This document shows, one piece after another, positions 1 to 8,715 of a stretch of 64,000 nt of DNA (its first letter is position 1; the number at the start of each line of letters is the position of its first letter). Position numbers and translations under genes: made by a program. The notes beneath the pieces are model-generated. The model saw nothing but the letters and a program-made list of their open reading frames with translations, had not been told where the DNA came from and ran no database searches. Location of the stretch: the NCBI RefSeq assembly GCF_016765655.2, contig NZ_CP086106.1, positions 2,786,501-2,850,500 on the forward strand. The letters are read 5' to 3'. Source of the DNA: Skermanella mucosa. Lineage in GTDB: Bacteria > Pseudomonadota > Alphaproteobacteria > Azospirillales > Azospirillaceae.

Positions 1-419
1 GCGAGATGGACCTGACCTACATCTTCATCTCCCACGACCTCAACGTGGTCCAGTACATCAGCGACCGGGTGCTGGTCATGTACCTGGGCAAGGTGGTCGA
101 GACCGGCACGGTCGAGTCCATCTACGGCGATCCCCGGCACCCCTATACCCGCGCCCTGCTCTCCTCCATGCCCAGCATGGACCCGGCCCGCCGGACGACC
201 GCGCCGGCCCTGACCGGCGACCCGCCCAACCCGATCAATCCGCCGTCCGGCTGCCGCTTCCGCACCCGCTGCGCCTTCGCGGAGGATGTCTGCGCCCGCA
301 CGGAGCCCCGCCTGGAGACCATCCGTCCCGCCGAACGCCACGCCGCCGCCTGCCACATCGAAATCGCGGGTTCCGGCCACACCAGGGCCGCCCCCCAGCC
401 GATCGGAGCCGTAGCATGA
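1..419 (+). CDS. Peptide/nickel-type ABC transporter ATPase, DppF-like, 3' end only
   Basis: This is the C-terminal part of an ABC ATPase whose start lies left of the window. The visible part opens at the switch region (FISHDLNVV, with the H-loop histidine) and continues through the VMYLGKVVETG strand into the oligopeptide/dipeptide-family C-terminal domain. That domain carries the spaced cysteines CRFRTRC...C...C seen in Opp/Dpp ATPases. In this family it energises import of peptides, nickel or similar solutes from the inner face of the membrane. Its stop overlaps the next ATPase start as ATGA, so the two are translationally coupled. Substrate cannot be told because the permeases and binding protein are outside the window. 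Confidence 0.9.
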   Translation, partial: EMDLTYIFISHDLNVVQYISDRVLVMYLGKVVETGTVESIYGDPRHPYTRALLSSMPSMDPARRTTAPALTGDPPNPINPPSGCRFRTRCAFAEDVCARTEPRLETIRPAERHAAACHIEIAGSGHTRAAPQPIGAVA

Positions 420-1438
420 CCGCAGCCCTGCGCCAGGACGCCGCCCCCGTGGCGGCTCCCGCCGAAGCGCCCCTCGTGTCGGTGGAAGGCCTGACCGTCC
501 GATTCCGGGGCGGCGACGGGGAGATCAACGCCGTCAACGGGGTGGACTTCACCCTGGAGCGCGGCAAGGTGCTGACGATCCTGGGGGAGTCCGGCTCCGG
601 CAAGAGCGTCACGCTGAAGGCCATGATGCGGCTTCACCCGCCGAGGCGCACCCAATATGGCGGCGGCATCCGGATCGGCGGGCGCGATATCCTGTCCCTT
701 TCCGAGCGCGAACTGGTCCAGGTCCGCGGCTCCGTCGTCAGCATGATCTTCCAGGAGCCGATGCTGGCCTTCGACCCGGTCTACACGATCGGCCGCCAGA
801 TCGCCGAGACGGTCGTCCGCCACGAGGGCGTGTCCTACCGGGATGCCGACAAGCGCGCCCTGGAGCTGCTGGAACTGGTGCAGATCCCGTCGGCCGCCCG
901 CCGGCTCAAGGCGTATCCGCACGAGATGTCCGGCGGCATGCGGCAGCGGGCGATGATCGCCCTGGCCCTGTCCTGCCGGCCCGACCTGCTGCTGGCCGAC
1001 GAGCCGACGACGGCGCTGGACGCCACCGTCCAGATGCAGGTGCTGGTCCTGCTGCGCCAGCTTCAGCGCGAGATGGGCATGGCGGTGATCTTCGTGACCC
1101 ACGACATGGGCGTGGCGGCCGAAATCGCGGACGACGTCGCCGTCATGTATGCCGGCCGCTTCATCGAGACCGGTCCCGTCGGCGACGTGATCGGCCGGCG
1201 CCTGCATCCCTACACCGAGGGGCTGCTCGCCTCGACCGTCCACGGCGCGTCGCGCGGCGAGCGCCTGCAGACGATCCCCGGAGCCCCGCCCAACCTCGCC
1301 CGCCTGCCTTCCGGCTGCAGCTTCGCGCCGCGCTGCCGATATGTCGATGCCCGGTGCCGGGAGACCGATATCCCGCTGTTCCAGCCGGCCCCCGACCACA
1401 CGGCCCGATGCCTGAGAATCGACCGCGAGAGATCATGA
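416..1438 (+). CDS. Peptide/nickel-type ABC transporter ATPase, DppD-like
   Basis: A complete 340-residue ABC ATPase. Walker A GESGSGKS is at about residues 57-64, the signature MSGGMRQR near 167, Walker B LLLADEPTTALD near 190 and the switch THDMGVAAE after it. The C-terminal oligopeptide-family domain has the pattern CSFAPRC...C...C. It should pair with the preceding DppF-like subunit to form the motor of one importer. It starts inside the stop of the upstream gene and ends inside the start of the racemase gene, both as ATGA overlaps, so three genes share one message. The DppF-before-DppD order is the reverse of the usual one. Confidence 0.93.
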   Translation: MTAALRQDAAPVAAPAEAPLVSVEGLTVRFRGGDGEINAVNGVDFTLERGKVLTILGESGSGKSVTLKAMMRLHPPRRTQYGGGIRIGGRDILSLSERELVQVRGSVVSMIFQEPMLAFDPVYTIGRQIAETVVRHEGVSYRDADKRALELLELVQIPSAARRLKAYPHEMSGGMRQRAMIALALSCRPDLLLADEPTTALDATVQMQVLVLLRQLQREMGMAVIFVTHDMGVAAEIADDVAVMYAGRFIETGPVGDVIGRRLHPYTEGLLASTVHGASRGERLQTIPGAPPNLARLPSGCSFAPRCRYVDARCRETDIPLFQPAPDHTARCLRIDRERS

Positions 1439-2154
1439 GAGTCCTCGTCATCAATCCGAACACGACCGTAGCCGTCACCGAGAGCATCGTGGCCGAGGCG
1501 CGGCGCGTCGCGACCCCGGACATCGAGATCACCGGCTTGTCCGCCCGCTTCGGCTCCTCCTTCATCCAGACGCCGGAAGAGTCGGCGACGGCCGCCGAAG
1601 CGGTGCTGGAACTGGTCGCCCGCTTGGCCCCGGGATTCGACGCCGTCGTGATCGCGGCGTTCTCCGATCCGGGACTGGACGCGGCACGCGAAATCTCGCC
1701 GGTTCCCGTGGTCGGCATCGCGGAAAGCGCGATGCTCACCGCATTGATGTGCGGCGGCCGATTCGCGATCGTGACCCTGGGATCTGCCTTGAAACCGGTC
1801 CTGGAGCAGGCGGCTCGCCGGCTGGGCTGCGCCGCGAGGCTCTCCGCCGTCCATGCGCTCGACCTGCCCGCCGGCGCGGAGGACGGCGCCCGAAGGGCGA
1901 CCACCGTGCAACACGACCACGGCGCCACCTTGGCCGGCCTTTGCCGCAGGGCCGCCGCGACCGAGGGCGTACGGTCGATCATCCTCGGCGGTGGCCCCCT
2001 TGCCGGCCTCGCCCACCATATCCGCGACCAGGTTCCAGTCCCGCTGCTCGACGGCACCACCTGCGCCATCAACCATGCCGCCACGCTTGTTCGGCTGGGC
2101 GTTCGCTTCTGGCCGGAGCCCGAACCGAAACCGGAGGTGGCCAAGGCTTCCTGA
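1435..2154 (+). CDS. Asp/Glu/hydantoin racemase family protein
   Basis: A 239-residue protein opening MRVLVINPNTT, the N-terminal signature of the Asp/Glu/hydantoin racemase family. Members interconvert stereoisomers of hydantoins or amino acids with two cysteines as acid/base; candidates here are the cysteine in ALMCGGRFAI and the one in GTTCAINH near the C-terminus. I chose the ATG at 1435, not an upstream in-frame ATG at 1354, because it overlaps the transporter stop (ATGA) and starts exactly at the family signature. The coupling suggests that the transported solute is a chiral amino-acid derivative or hydantoin. That is inference; hydantoinase genes are not in view. Confidence 0.88.
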   Translation: MRVLVINPNTTVAVTESIVAEARRVATPDIEITGLSARFGSSFIQTPEESATAAEAVLELVARLAPGFDAVVIAAFSDPGLDAAREISPVPVVGIAESAMLTALMCGGRFAIVTLGSALKPVLEQAARRLGCAARLSAVHALDLPAGAEDGARRATTVQHDHGATLAGLCRRAAATEGVRSIILGGGPLAGLAHHIRDQVPVPLLDGTTCAINHAATLVRLGVRFWPEPEPKPEVAKAS

Positions 2155-2259
2155 TCCGCGGCAAGCAAATTTGCGGTAAGCATGATCCGAAGGGGCGGTC
2201 AGGCCGTTATCAGCGGTCACTGCCCACGAACGAAACCCAACAGGGGAAGCTTGCCGACG

Positions 2260-3000
2260 ATGGAATACCTGCTCGCGCTTGCCGCCGATCCGGCGGCCTG
2301 GATCGCCCTCGCGACGCTGATTGCGATGGAGGTTGTCCTGGGCATCGACAACCTGATCTTCATTTCGATTTTGACGAATCGCCTGCCGGAAGATCAACGC
2401 TCGCGTGGACGCCGCATCGGTATCAGCCTCGCCCTGGTCCTGCGTCTGGGCCTGCTCGGCACCGTCGCCTTCATCGTCCAGCTGACCGAGCCGATCTTCA
2501 CCGCCTTCGGCCATGGCTTCTCCTGGCGCGACCTGATCCTGATCGCCGGCGGCCTGTTCCTGGTCTGGAAGGCGACCAAGGAGATCCACCACAACGTCGA
2601 TCCCGATCCGGGGCCGGACATGTTCGACAAGAAGGGCGGCAGCATCGGATTCGGCGCGGCGATCGGCCAGATCCTCCTGCTGGATCTCGTCTTCTCCGTC
2701 GACAGCATCATCACCGCCGTCGGCATGACCGAGCATATCCCGATCATGGTGATCGCCGTGCTGGTCGCCGTCACCGTCATGCTGGTGGCCGCCGACCCCC
2801 TGGCGAACTTCATCGCCAGGAATCCGACGGTCGTCATGCTGGCCCTGGGCTTCCTTCTGATGATCGGAATGACCCTGATCGCCGAAGGCTTCGGCGCCCA
2901 TGTGCCGAAGGGCTACATCTATGCGGCGATGGCCTTCTCCGCTCTGATAGAAAGCCTGAACATACTGGCCCGCCGCCGGGCCGGCAAACGCGCGCATTGA
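2260..3000 (+). CDS. TerC family integral membrane protein
   Basis: A 246-residue membrane protein with about seven hydrophobic segments. The TerC-family motif [12 protein letters not shown] appears in the first segment and a matching [13 protein letters not shown] in the middle. These acidic membrane residues are conserved in the TerC/Alx/YoaE group, linked to tellurite resistance and, more recently, manganese export. I used the ATG at 2260, which begins [14 protein letters not shown]. An in-frame ATG at 2182 would add a polar stretch unlike the family. A purine-rich AGGGGA lies about 12 bases upstream. It stands alone between the racemase and a convergent symporter. The substrate is not established. 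Confidence 0.9.
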   Translation: MEYLLALAADPAAWIALATLIAMEVVLGIDNLIFISILTNRLPEDQRSRGRRIGISLALVLRLGLLGTVAFIVQLTEPIFTAFGHGFSWRDLILIAGGLFLVWKATKEIHHNVDPDPGPDMFDKKGGSIGFGAAIGQILLLDLVFSVDSIITAVGMTEHIPIMVIAVLVAVTVMLVAADPLANFIARNPTVVMLALGFLLMIGMTLIAEGFGAHVPKGYIYAAMAFSALIESLNILARRRAGKRAH

Positions 3001-3012
3001 GCATGGGGAACA

Positions 3013-3044
3013 GGCGGACCGGGCGTCTTCGTGCCCGGCCCGCC
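3013..3044. terminator. Hairpin between convergent terC and symporter genes
   Basis: GGCGG-A-CCGGGC pairs with GCCCGG-C-CCGCC across an 8-base loop, with one internal mismatch. It lies between two convergent stop codons, so it may stop transcription from both sides. It lacks a T-run, so it is only a likely terminator. Confidence 0.5.
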
Positions 3045-3049
3045 GATGA

Positions 3050-4510
3050 TCAGGCCTCGACGTAGTCTTCTGCCGCGGCCTCGTCCGGCTGGGTGACCAT
3101 GCTGACGCCGATGAAGAGCACGACGTTGACCATCAGGCCCAGGATACCGGCATTGATGTCCAGCGGCGTCGCAGGCTGGACGAGCTGGAAGTAGTAGTTG
3201 ACGGCGATGCCGCCGACCAGGCCGGCGATGACGCCCGGGGCCGTGCCGCGCCGCCACCAGAGGGCGCCGTAGACGGCCGGGGCGAACTGGACGATCGATC
3301 CGTACGCACCGACCAGGAGTTGGACCAGCCCGGCGGCCCCGAAGATCGACAGGTAATAGGCCACCGTCCCGATCGCCACGACCGACAGGCGCATGATCCA
3401 GATCTGCGCCCTTTCGGACAGGTCGGGCTTGAGAGGCTGGATGATGTCACGGCCGAAAGACACTGATCCGCCATGGGTAATCGCGTCCGCCGAAGACATG
3501 GCGGCCGCCAGCGCCCCGGCGCCGATCAGGCCGTAGACCAGCCCGCTCGCCCCCAGCTCGTTGGTCACCAGATGCGGCAGGATCGTGTCCGGGCCGGACA
3601 GCTCGGACGGATCGACGATGCCGATCGCGGAAAAGCCGATGAACAGGATGGGCACCAGGAAGATCGCGAACAGCGGATAGACCAGCACCGTCTGCTTGAT
3701 CTTCTTCTCGGTCGTGGTGAAGGACTTGGTGAACAGGTGCGGCCACATGATGAACCCCACCACCGAGACCAGCAGGATGGTCGTATAGGCCATGGGCGAC
3801 ATCGCCGACCCTTCGCCGCCGATCGTCAGGAAGCCGGGACGGGTTTCGGCGATCCCCCGGAACATCGCGCCGATACCGTCATGGAACTGGTAGACCAGGG
3901 CGAATCCGACGACCCAGGCGACCACCAGCATCAGGATGCCCTGCAGCACGTCGCTCCAGGCGGCACCCCGCACGCCGCTGGTCGCGACATAGACGATGAC
4001 GATCCCGTAGGAGATCAGCGCACCCAGCCAGATCGGGATCGCGTCTTCAGTCAGAACATTGAAGACGTACGCCATCCCCTTGATCTGCAGCGTTAGATAC
4101 TGGATGAAAGCCAGCACGGAGATGACCCCCACGAGCACCTGGATCGCCCGCGACCGGTAGCGGTCGCCCAGGAAATCGCCCATGGTGTAGAAGTTCTTGC
4201 GCTCGCCGATGCGGGCCACCTTCGGTCCGATCAGGTACCAGGGCAGCAGGCCGAGGCAGGTGTAGGCCAGGATGTAGAAGGATGCCGCCCCTTTGGAATA
4301 GGCCCAGCCCGGCCCGCCCAGGAAGGCGAAGGCGCTGAACACGGTCCCGCCCATCAGGAACCACATCAGCACGAGGCCGAGACCCCGGTCGGCGACGGTA
4401 TATTCCGACACCGACCAGAAGGACCGGCCCCGGCCCGCCAGCAAACCGACCAGGAAGGCGAAAACCAAGTACGCGCCCATGGCCAGCAACGCGATCATCC
4501 ACCGTTCCAT
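3050..4510 (-). CDS. Sodium:solute symporter family protein
   Basis: A 486-residue polytopic protein with about 13 hydrophobic segments, the size and layout of the SSS family (PutP/DhlC/ActP type). The N-terminus has a membrane start (MIALLAMGAYLVFAF), the early segment reads FSAFAFLGGPGWAYSKG, and the core has the small-residue helix GAGALAAAMSSADAI typical of the family. It should couple sodium entry to uptake of an organic acid or amino acid. Its ATG shares one base with the stop of the small DUF3311-like gene (TGATG). The M20 amidohydrolase gene heads the same operon, so the symporter may import an N-acyl amino acid or a product of its cleavage. That link is inferred. Confidence 0.92.
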   Translation of the reverse strand: MERWMIALLAMGAYLVFAFLVGLLAGRGRSFWSVSEYTVADRGLGLVLMWFLMGGTVFSAFAFLGGPGWAYSKGAASFYILAYTCLGLLPWYLIGPKVARIGERKNFYTMGDFLGDRYRSRAIQVLVGVISVLAFIQYLTLQIKGMAYVFNVLTEDAIPIWLGALISYGIVIVYVATSGVRGAAWSDVLQGILMLVVAWVVGFALVYQFHDGIGAMFRGIAETRPGFLTIGGEGSAMSPMAYTTILLVSVVGFIMWPHLFTKSFTTTEKKIKQTVLVYPLFAIFLVPILFIGFSAIGIVDPSELSGPDTILPHLVTNELGASGLVYGLIGAGALAAAMSSADAITHGGSVSFGRDIIQPLKPDLSERAQIWIMRLSVVAIGTVAYYLSIFGAAGLVQLLVGAYGSIVQFAPAVYGALWWRRGTAPGVIAGLVGGIAVNYYFQLVQPATPLDINAGILGLMVNVVLFIGVSMVTQPDEAAAEDYVEA

Positions 4511-4740
4511 CAGCGGTCGCCTCCCGTGAACTCATACGCGATGAAGCAGACCAGGCCGACGAACTCGACGCAGATCCAGGCGATGATCCAGAACAGGGAG
4601 AACGGCAGGCCCAGGATCATGGGCTCGACGGTGTTGGCGAAGCCATAGACGGGGAAGATCATGACCAGCAGCATGATCAGGGTGAAGATCGCGAAAGGCT
4701 TGCTCGCGTCCCGGCGGCTTTCATTCGGCAGTCTCGCCAC
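4510..4740 (-). CDS. Small two-helix membrane protein (DUF3311-like), symporter partner
   Basis: A 76-residue protein with a basic, serine-rich start, then two hydrophobic segments separated by TVEPMILGLPF. Such DUF3311-like proteins sit directly before sodium/solute symporter genes and are thought to be accessory subunits. I chose the GTG at 4740 because GGAGG stands five to six bases before it; an in-frame GTG six bases upstream would lie on that ribosome site. The stop overlaps the symporter ATG by one base, and the start is 11 bases after the M20 gene. The three genes therefore form one transcription unit. Its exact role is unknown. Confidence 0.85.
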   Translation of the reverse strand: MARLPNESRRDASKPFAIFTLIMLLVMIFPVYGFANTVEPMILGLPFSLFWIIAWICVEFVGLVCFIAYEFTGGDR

Positions 4741-4751
4741 GGTCACCTCCC

Positions 4752-5927
4752 TCAGCCGCGCGCCGGAAGGGCGCGCTCGACCAGTTCGCTCCAGTAGGAG
4801 ACCCCGATCGGCAGGATGTCGTCGTTGAAATCGTACCGGGGATTGTGGAGCAGTCGGTTGCCGTCGGTCGGGCCGTTGCCCACCCAGACATAACAGCCGG
4901 GCCGGTGCTCCAGCATGAAGGCGAAATCCTCGGCGCCCATGCTGGGCGCCAGGTCGGTCCGGACCTGGTCGGACCCGACGACCTGGGCCGCGACGATCCT
5001 CGCGAACTCGGTCTCGGCCGCGGTGTTGACCGTCACCGGGTACCCGTAGGTGTATCGCAGGTCCATGGTGATGCCGTGGGCGTGGGCCAACCCCTCGCAG
5101 ATCCGGCGCAGCGCCGGCTCCATCCCCGCCTGGACGTCGCGGTCGAGGGTGCGCACGGTGCCGCGGATGTTCACCGTCTCCGGGATCACGTTGAAGGCAT
5201 CCCCGGCGTGGAACTGCGTCACGCTGACCACGACGGCGTCGGTCGGAGCGATCGTCCTGCTGGCGATCGTCTGGAGGGTCGAGACCAGGTTGGCGCCCGC
5301 GACGATCGGGTCCCGGCCCAGGTGCGGCATGGCGGCGTGCGTGCCCAGGCCGGTCACGGTGATCTCGAAGGTGTCCATCGACGCCATGACCGGCCCGACC
5401 ATGGCGCCGATGCTTCCGACCGGCATGCCCGGCCAATTGTGCATCCCATAGACCGCCGCCATCGGAAAGCGGTCCATCAATCCCTCCTCGACCATTACCC
5501 GGCCGCCACCGGCGGTTTCCTCGGCGGGCTGGAAAATGAAGTAGGCCGTCCCGTCGAACCGCTTGGTTTCCGCGAGGTAGCGGGCGGCACCCAGCAGCAT
5601 GGTCGTATGGCCGTCATGGCCGCAGGCATGCATCTTGCCCGGCGCCATCGACTTGTACGGCAGGTCGTTGGCCTCGGTGATCGGCAGGGCGTCCATGTCG
5701 GCGCGAAGGCCGATCGCCTGGTTTCCGCCGTGCCCCGCGCGCAGCACGCCGACCACGCCCGTCTTCGCGATGCCCCGGTGGACCTCCAGGCCGAACTGCT
5801 CCAGTTTGGCCGCGACGAAGTCGCTGGTCCGGTGCTCCTCGAATCCCAATTCCGGGTGGGCATGGAGGTCACGCCGCCAATCGGTCAGTTCACCGTGCAT
5901 CTCCCTGATGCGGTCGTCGATCTTCAT
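4752..5927 (-). CDS. M20 family metallo-amidohydrolase (hippurate hydrolase-like)
   Basis: A 391-residue M20D peptidase/amidohydrolase. The metal-binding region is clear: GLRADMDALPI, then KMHACGHDGHTTMLLGAA, then FQPAEETAGGGRVMVEEG. The lid domain follows and the protein closes with MGAEDFAFMLEHRPGCYVWVGNG. Members hydrolyse N-acyl amino acids or hippurate-like amides in the cytoplasm. Length matches the family (380-400). GGAGAAG stands five bases before the ATG. It is first in an operon with a DUF3311-like protein and a sodium symporter, so uptake plus intracellular deacylation of an amidated carboxylate is likely. The substrate is not determined. Confidence 0.93.
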   Translation of the reverse strand: MKIDDRIREMHGELTDWRRDLHAHPELGFEEHRTSDFVAAKLEQFGLEVHRGIAKTGVVGVLRAGHGGNQAIGLRADMDALPITEANDLPYKSMAPGKMHACGHDGHTTMLLGAARYLAETKRFDGTAYFIFQPAEETAGGGRVMVEEGLMDRFPMAAVYGMHNWPGMPVGSIGAMVGPVMASMDTFEITVTGLGTHAAMPHLGRDPIVAGANLVSTLQTIASRTIAPTDAVVVSVTQFHAGDAFNVIPETVNIRGTVRTLDRDVQAGMEPALRRICEGLAHAHGITMDLRYTYGYPVTVNTAAETEFARIVAAQVVGSDQVRTDLAPSMGAEDFAFMLEHRPGCYVWVGNGPTDGNRLLHNPRYDFNDDILPIGVSYWSELVERALPARG

Positions 5928-5941
5928 GTCACTTCTCCAAG

Positions 5942-5987
5942 ACTTTACCCGCCGTCCATCGATTCAATGGACGGCGGGCCGTAAAGT
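5942..5987 (-). terminator. Strong hairpin after the acylase gene
   Basis: CCCGCCGTCCAT (5948-5959) pairs perfectly with ATGGACGGCGGG (5967-5978) around a seven-base loop. The flanks ACTTTAC and GTAAAGT extend the stem after a two-base bulge. It follows the acylase stop and precedes the M20 gene on the same strand, so it probably separates the two units. There is no T-run. Confidence 0.6.
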
Positions 5988-5991
5988 GCCG

Positions 5992-8445
5992 TCAGTTGGA
6001 CGGCATCAGCCGGATCCGCTCCGCTGCGGCTCCTTCGATCTCCTTGCGGCTGTAGAGCAGCGGGAAATACTGTTCCTGCTGCCAGAGCGGAGCGAGGTCC
6101 CGGTAATGGGGGCTGTTCGGATCCCCGGACTGGCCCGGCGTGTTGACCGCGCGCGAGGCGTCCCAGTTGCCGACGTCGAGCACCATCTTGAACGAGCCGC
6201 CGGCGGTGATCCGGAAATCGCTCGTCCGGTAGGTCGTGGCGTTCGGCGTGAAGCCGCTGCCGCCCTTGGGGAACGGCCCCACATCCAGCAGGCGTCTTTC
6301 CTCATCCCCGACGACCGCCGCCAGGGGATGCTGGAAATAGCCATGGTGCAGGCCGGCCCAGCGCCATGCCTGCATGTCCGGCCCCAGCTTCGCCTTCACC
6401 TCCGCTATCGCCGGCTTCAGGGTGTCCAGCAGCAGGGCATTCCGCGCTTCGGCGGGATCGCTGCCGAGCCGCTGGTCCGGCTGTTCGAGCGCCGCGATGA
6501 TCGCCGCCGGTTCGCCGCTCCGGACGCCGCCTTTATCCACCAGTTCCACGGCTTCCTTCGGCACCGTCGCGCGGACCACCGCGGACCGCAGGTGCTTCAT
6601 GAACCATACCTCATAGAGCGCGCCGGCGGCGCTGTCCGCGGTCAACACGCCATTCCAGGAGGTCAGCAGCCGGAGCGCCTCCGCCACTTCCCCATCGGGG
6701 CTCTGAAGCCCGTCGAGGAGCGCGGTGACGCGCCGGCCCTGGATCGAGGTCGTGTCGGCCTGGAGCGCCATGGAGTCTTCCAGCCCGAACTTCCGGTCGG
6801 CGTCCAGGACCTCGCTGATGCGGTTGAACCGGGACGGGTCGGTCCATTCGAAGCCGATCTTCTTCTCGGCGTTGGGGTAACCGGGCGGCAGGTTGTTCTG
6901 GTTGGCGCTTCCGACCCAGTTGCGCTGTGGATTGTACTCGACCGGCAATTCGTCCATGTCGCGGTAGCCGGCCCATTCGTAGCGGCCGTCACCCGGCACC
7001 GGCAGCAACCCGTCCCAGTTCGGCCGCACGGGCGTCAGCCCGCCCGGCTTCCATCCGATATTTCCCTCGACGTCGGCGTAGACCTGGTTCTCCGACGGGG
7101 ATCCCCAGCGGTTCATGGCTCCCAGGAACTCGTCCCAGTTCTCGGCGCGCATATAGTCGATGCTGCCGAAGTAAGGCGCCATGCCCGGCTCCAGCCAGGC
7201 GGCCCGCACGGCGTAGGCCTTGTTGTTCGCCTCGTCCACGTGGAGGACCGGGCCGTGCCGGGTATAGCGGAGACCCACCTTGCGGTCGGACTGGCCCTTG
7301 ACCGGGATCTCGTCGGCCACGGTCGCCATGGACTCCCAGCGGCCCTGGTAACTGTACTGGGACCGGTCGGCCGGGTTCAGGTCGTAGACGTAGAGGTCTT
7401 CCTGGTCGATGGAGAAGATCGTCAGGCCGAAGGCGATCTTGCCGTTGTGGCCGATCGAGATGCCGGGAAGCGACGGCTCGCCCGCGCCGATCACGCTGAA
7501 GCCCGGTCCGTTCAGGTGGGTGATGTAGCGCAGCGACGGCGCGCCATGGGCCCGGTGGGGATCGTTGGCCAGGATCGCCCTGCCGGTCGTGGTCTTTTCA
7601 GGGGCGATAGCCCAGTTGTTGCTGCCGAGCGCCGTCGGCTCGATCTCGGGCTCCCGCTCGAACTCCAGTTCCGCCCGCTGGCCGCCCGCCAGCTTCTCCT
7701 TGGTGAAGGTGACGCCGCCGGTGCCGAGCTTGTACGCCTGCGCCACCTGGGGCGGTATCGCACAGGGGTCGAGCCCCTCCGGCACCTTCGTATCCCAACC
7801 CGTCGTCTCGGCATCGACCTCCAGGCTGCGGCGCATCAGGTCGGTCTCGAGGTCGGCGGCGCAGGCCACGGCGGCGCGCTCGATCTCGCTGTCGAGATTC
7901 CGGGTCAGGCCGTGGCTGCGGATGCGCACCACGTCTTCCGGCAGCCAGTAGGACGGCTGGTATCCCAGAAGCTTGAACTCCATCGGCAGCAGGTCGGCGT
8001 CCTGCCGCGCGAGGGTGACGAACGCGTTCACTCCGTCGGTGTACCGCTGGGCGATCCGCTTCGCATCGGACCCGTACGCCAGCCATTCCCGGTACATGTC
8101 GCCGCGGTACAGGAACTGCCGTGCCATCCGGTCCTGCTCGACATAGGCCGGGCCAAAATCGCGGGCGAGTTCGCCCAGGCCGCGCTTCCGCCACAGGTCG
8201 ATCTGCCAGAGCCGGTCGCGCGCCGCGTTGAAGCCCTGCACGAAGAAAACGTCGTAAGTATCTTCCGCATAAAGGTGTGGGACGCCCCAGCGGTCGACGA
8301 TGATCTCGGCCGGGGTGGTCAGGCCGGCGACCCTGTAGGTCGTCTCCGCGACCCGCGCGGGCGATCCGGTCTGTGCCGTGGCGGCCGTCCCCATCAGCGC
8401 CAGGAGCGAGCAGGCCGCAAGCGCCCGCTTCGTGAACTTTTCCAT
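5992..8445 (-). CDS. Penicillin acylase family Ntn-hydrolase, exported
   Basis: An 817-residue precursor with a signal peptide (basic start, hydrophobic core, ATAQ near residue 25). The family cleaves itself into alpha and beta chains, and the new N-terminal serine is the nucleophile. Here it is Ser275 in GSNNWAI, with the GxNDPH-like oxyanion region ANDPHR after it. Upstream hallmarks DRWGVPHLYA and GFNAARDRLWQID are present. Substrates in the family include beta-lactam side chains, acyl-homoserine lactones and other N-acyl compounds. It works in the periplasm. GGGAGG stands six bases before the ATG. It is divergent from an exported metallo-hydrolase. The substrate is not shown by sequence. 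Confidence 0.93.
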   Translation of the reverse strand: MEKFTKRALAACSLLALMGTAATAQTGSPARVAETTYRVAGLTTPAEIIVDRWGVPHLYAEDTYDVFFVQGFNAARDRLWQIDLWRKRGLGELARDFGPAYVEQDRMARQFLYRGDMYREWLAYGSDAKRIAQRYTDGVNAFVTLARQDADLLPMEFKLLGYQPSYWLPEDVVRIRSHGLTRNLDSEIERAAVACAADLETDLMRRSLEVDAETTGWDTKVPEGLDPCAIPPQVAQAYKLGTGGVTFTKEKLAGGQRAELEFEREPEIEPTALGSNNWAIAPEKTTTGRAILANDPHRAHGAPSLRYITHLNGPGFSVIGAGEPSLPGISIGHNGKIAFGLTIFSIDQEDLYVYDLNPADRSQYSYQGRWESMATVADEIPVKGQSDRKVGLRYTRHGPVLHVDEANNKAYAVRAAWLEPGMAPYFGSIDYMRAENWDEFLGAMNRWGSPSENQVYADVEGNIGWKPGGLTPVRPNWDGLLPVPGDGRYEWAGYRDMDELPVEYNPQRNWVGSANQNNLPPGYPNAEKKIGFEWTDPSRFNRISEVLDADRKFGLEDSMALQADTTSIQGRRVTALLDGLQSPDGEVAEALRLLTSWNGVLTADSAAGALYEVWFMKHLRSAVVRATVPKEAVELVDKGGVRSGEPAAIIAALEQPDQRLGSDPAEARNALLLDTLKPAIAEVKAKLGPDMQAWRWAGLHHGYFQHPLAAVVGDEERRLLDVGPFPKGGSGFTPNATTYRTSDFRITAGGSFKMVLDVGNWDASRAVNTPGQSGDPNSPHYRDLAPLWQQEQYFPLLYSRKEIEGAAAERIRLMPSN

Positions 8446-8463
8446 TTATCCTCCCTTTTTTCC

Positions 8464-8488
8464 TTCAACCGCTGAACTTTCGGTTGAA
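8464..8488. promoter_or_regulatory. Inverted repeat upstream of the acylase, candidate operator
   Basis: TTCAACCG (8464-8471) and CGGTTGAA (8481-8488) are perfect 8-base arms with a 9-base spacer. They lie about 20 bases before the acylase start, in the divergent space shared with the metallo-hydrolase gene. The position fits a repressor site, but no regulator gene is nearby and no clear -35/-10 pair is visible. Confidence 0.4.
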
Positions 8489-8715
8489 CGCAGTCTATTC
8501 GGCCCGTCCGACATCAGGACAGGGTTCCGATCCGGGAAGAGCTTCATGGCAGGCATGCCCGACTTTCATCCGGGCGTGCGGGAACAGGCTGGCCCCCGAT
8601 GCATTTCACTATGTTGCCCCGATTGAACGAATGCTGGAGACTTTCGCGCCTATCGACCTAAATGACCGTATCGGCAAGCAAACGGCAGCCATCGAACAGA
8701 AGGAGGAACCAAGCC

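Noticed and set aside
5599-8475. 958-codon open frame on the plus strand
   Set aside because: It is antisense to the M20 hydrolase and the penicillin acylase, which are well supported. It is a by-product of high GC.
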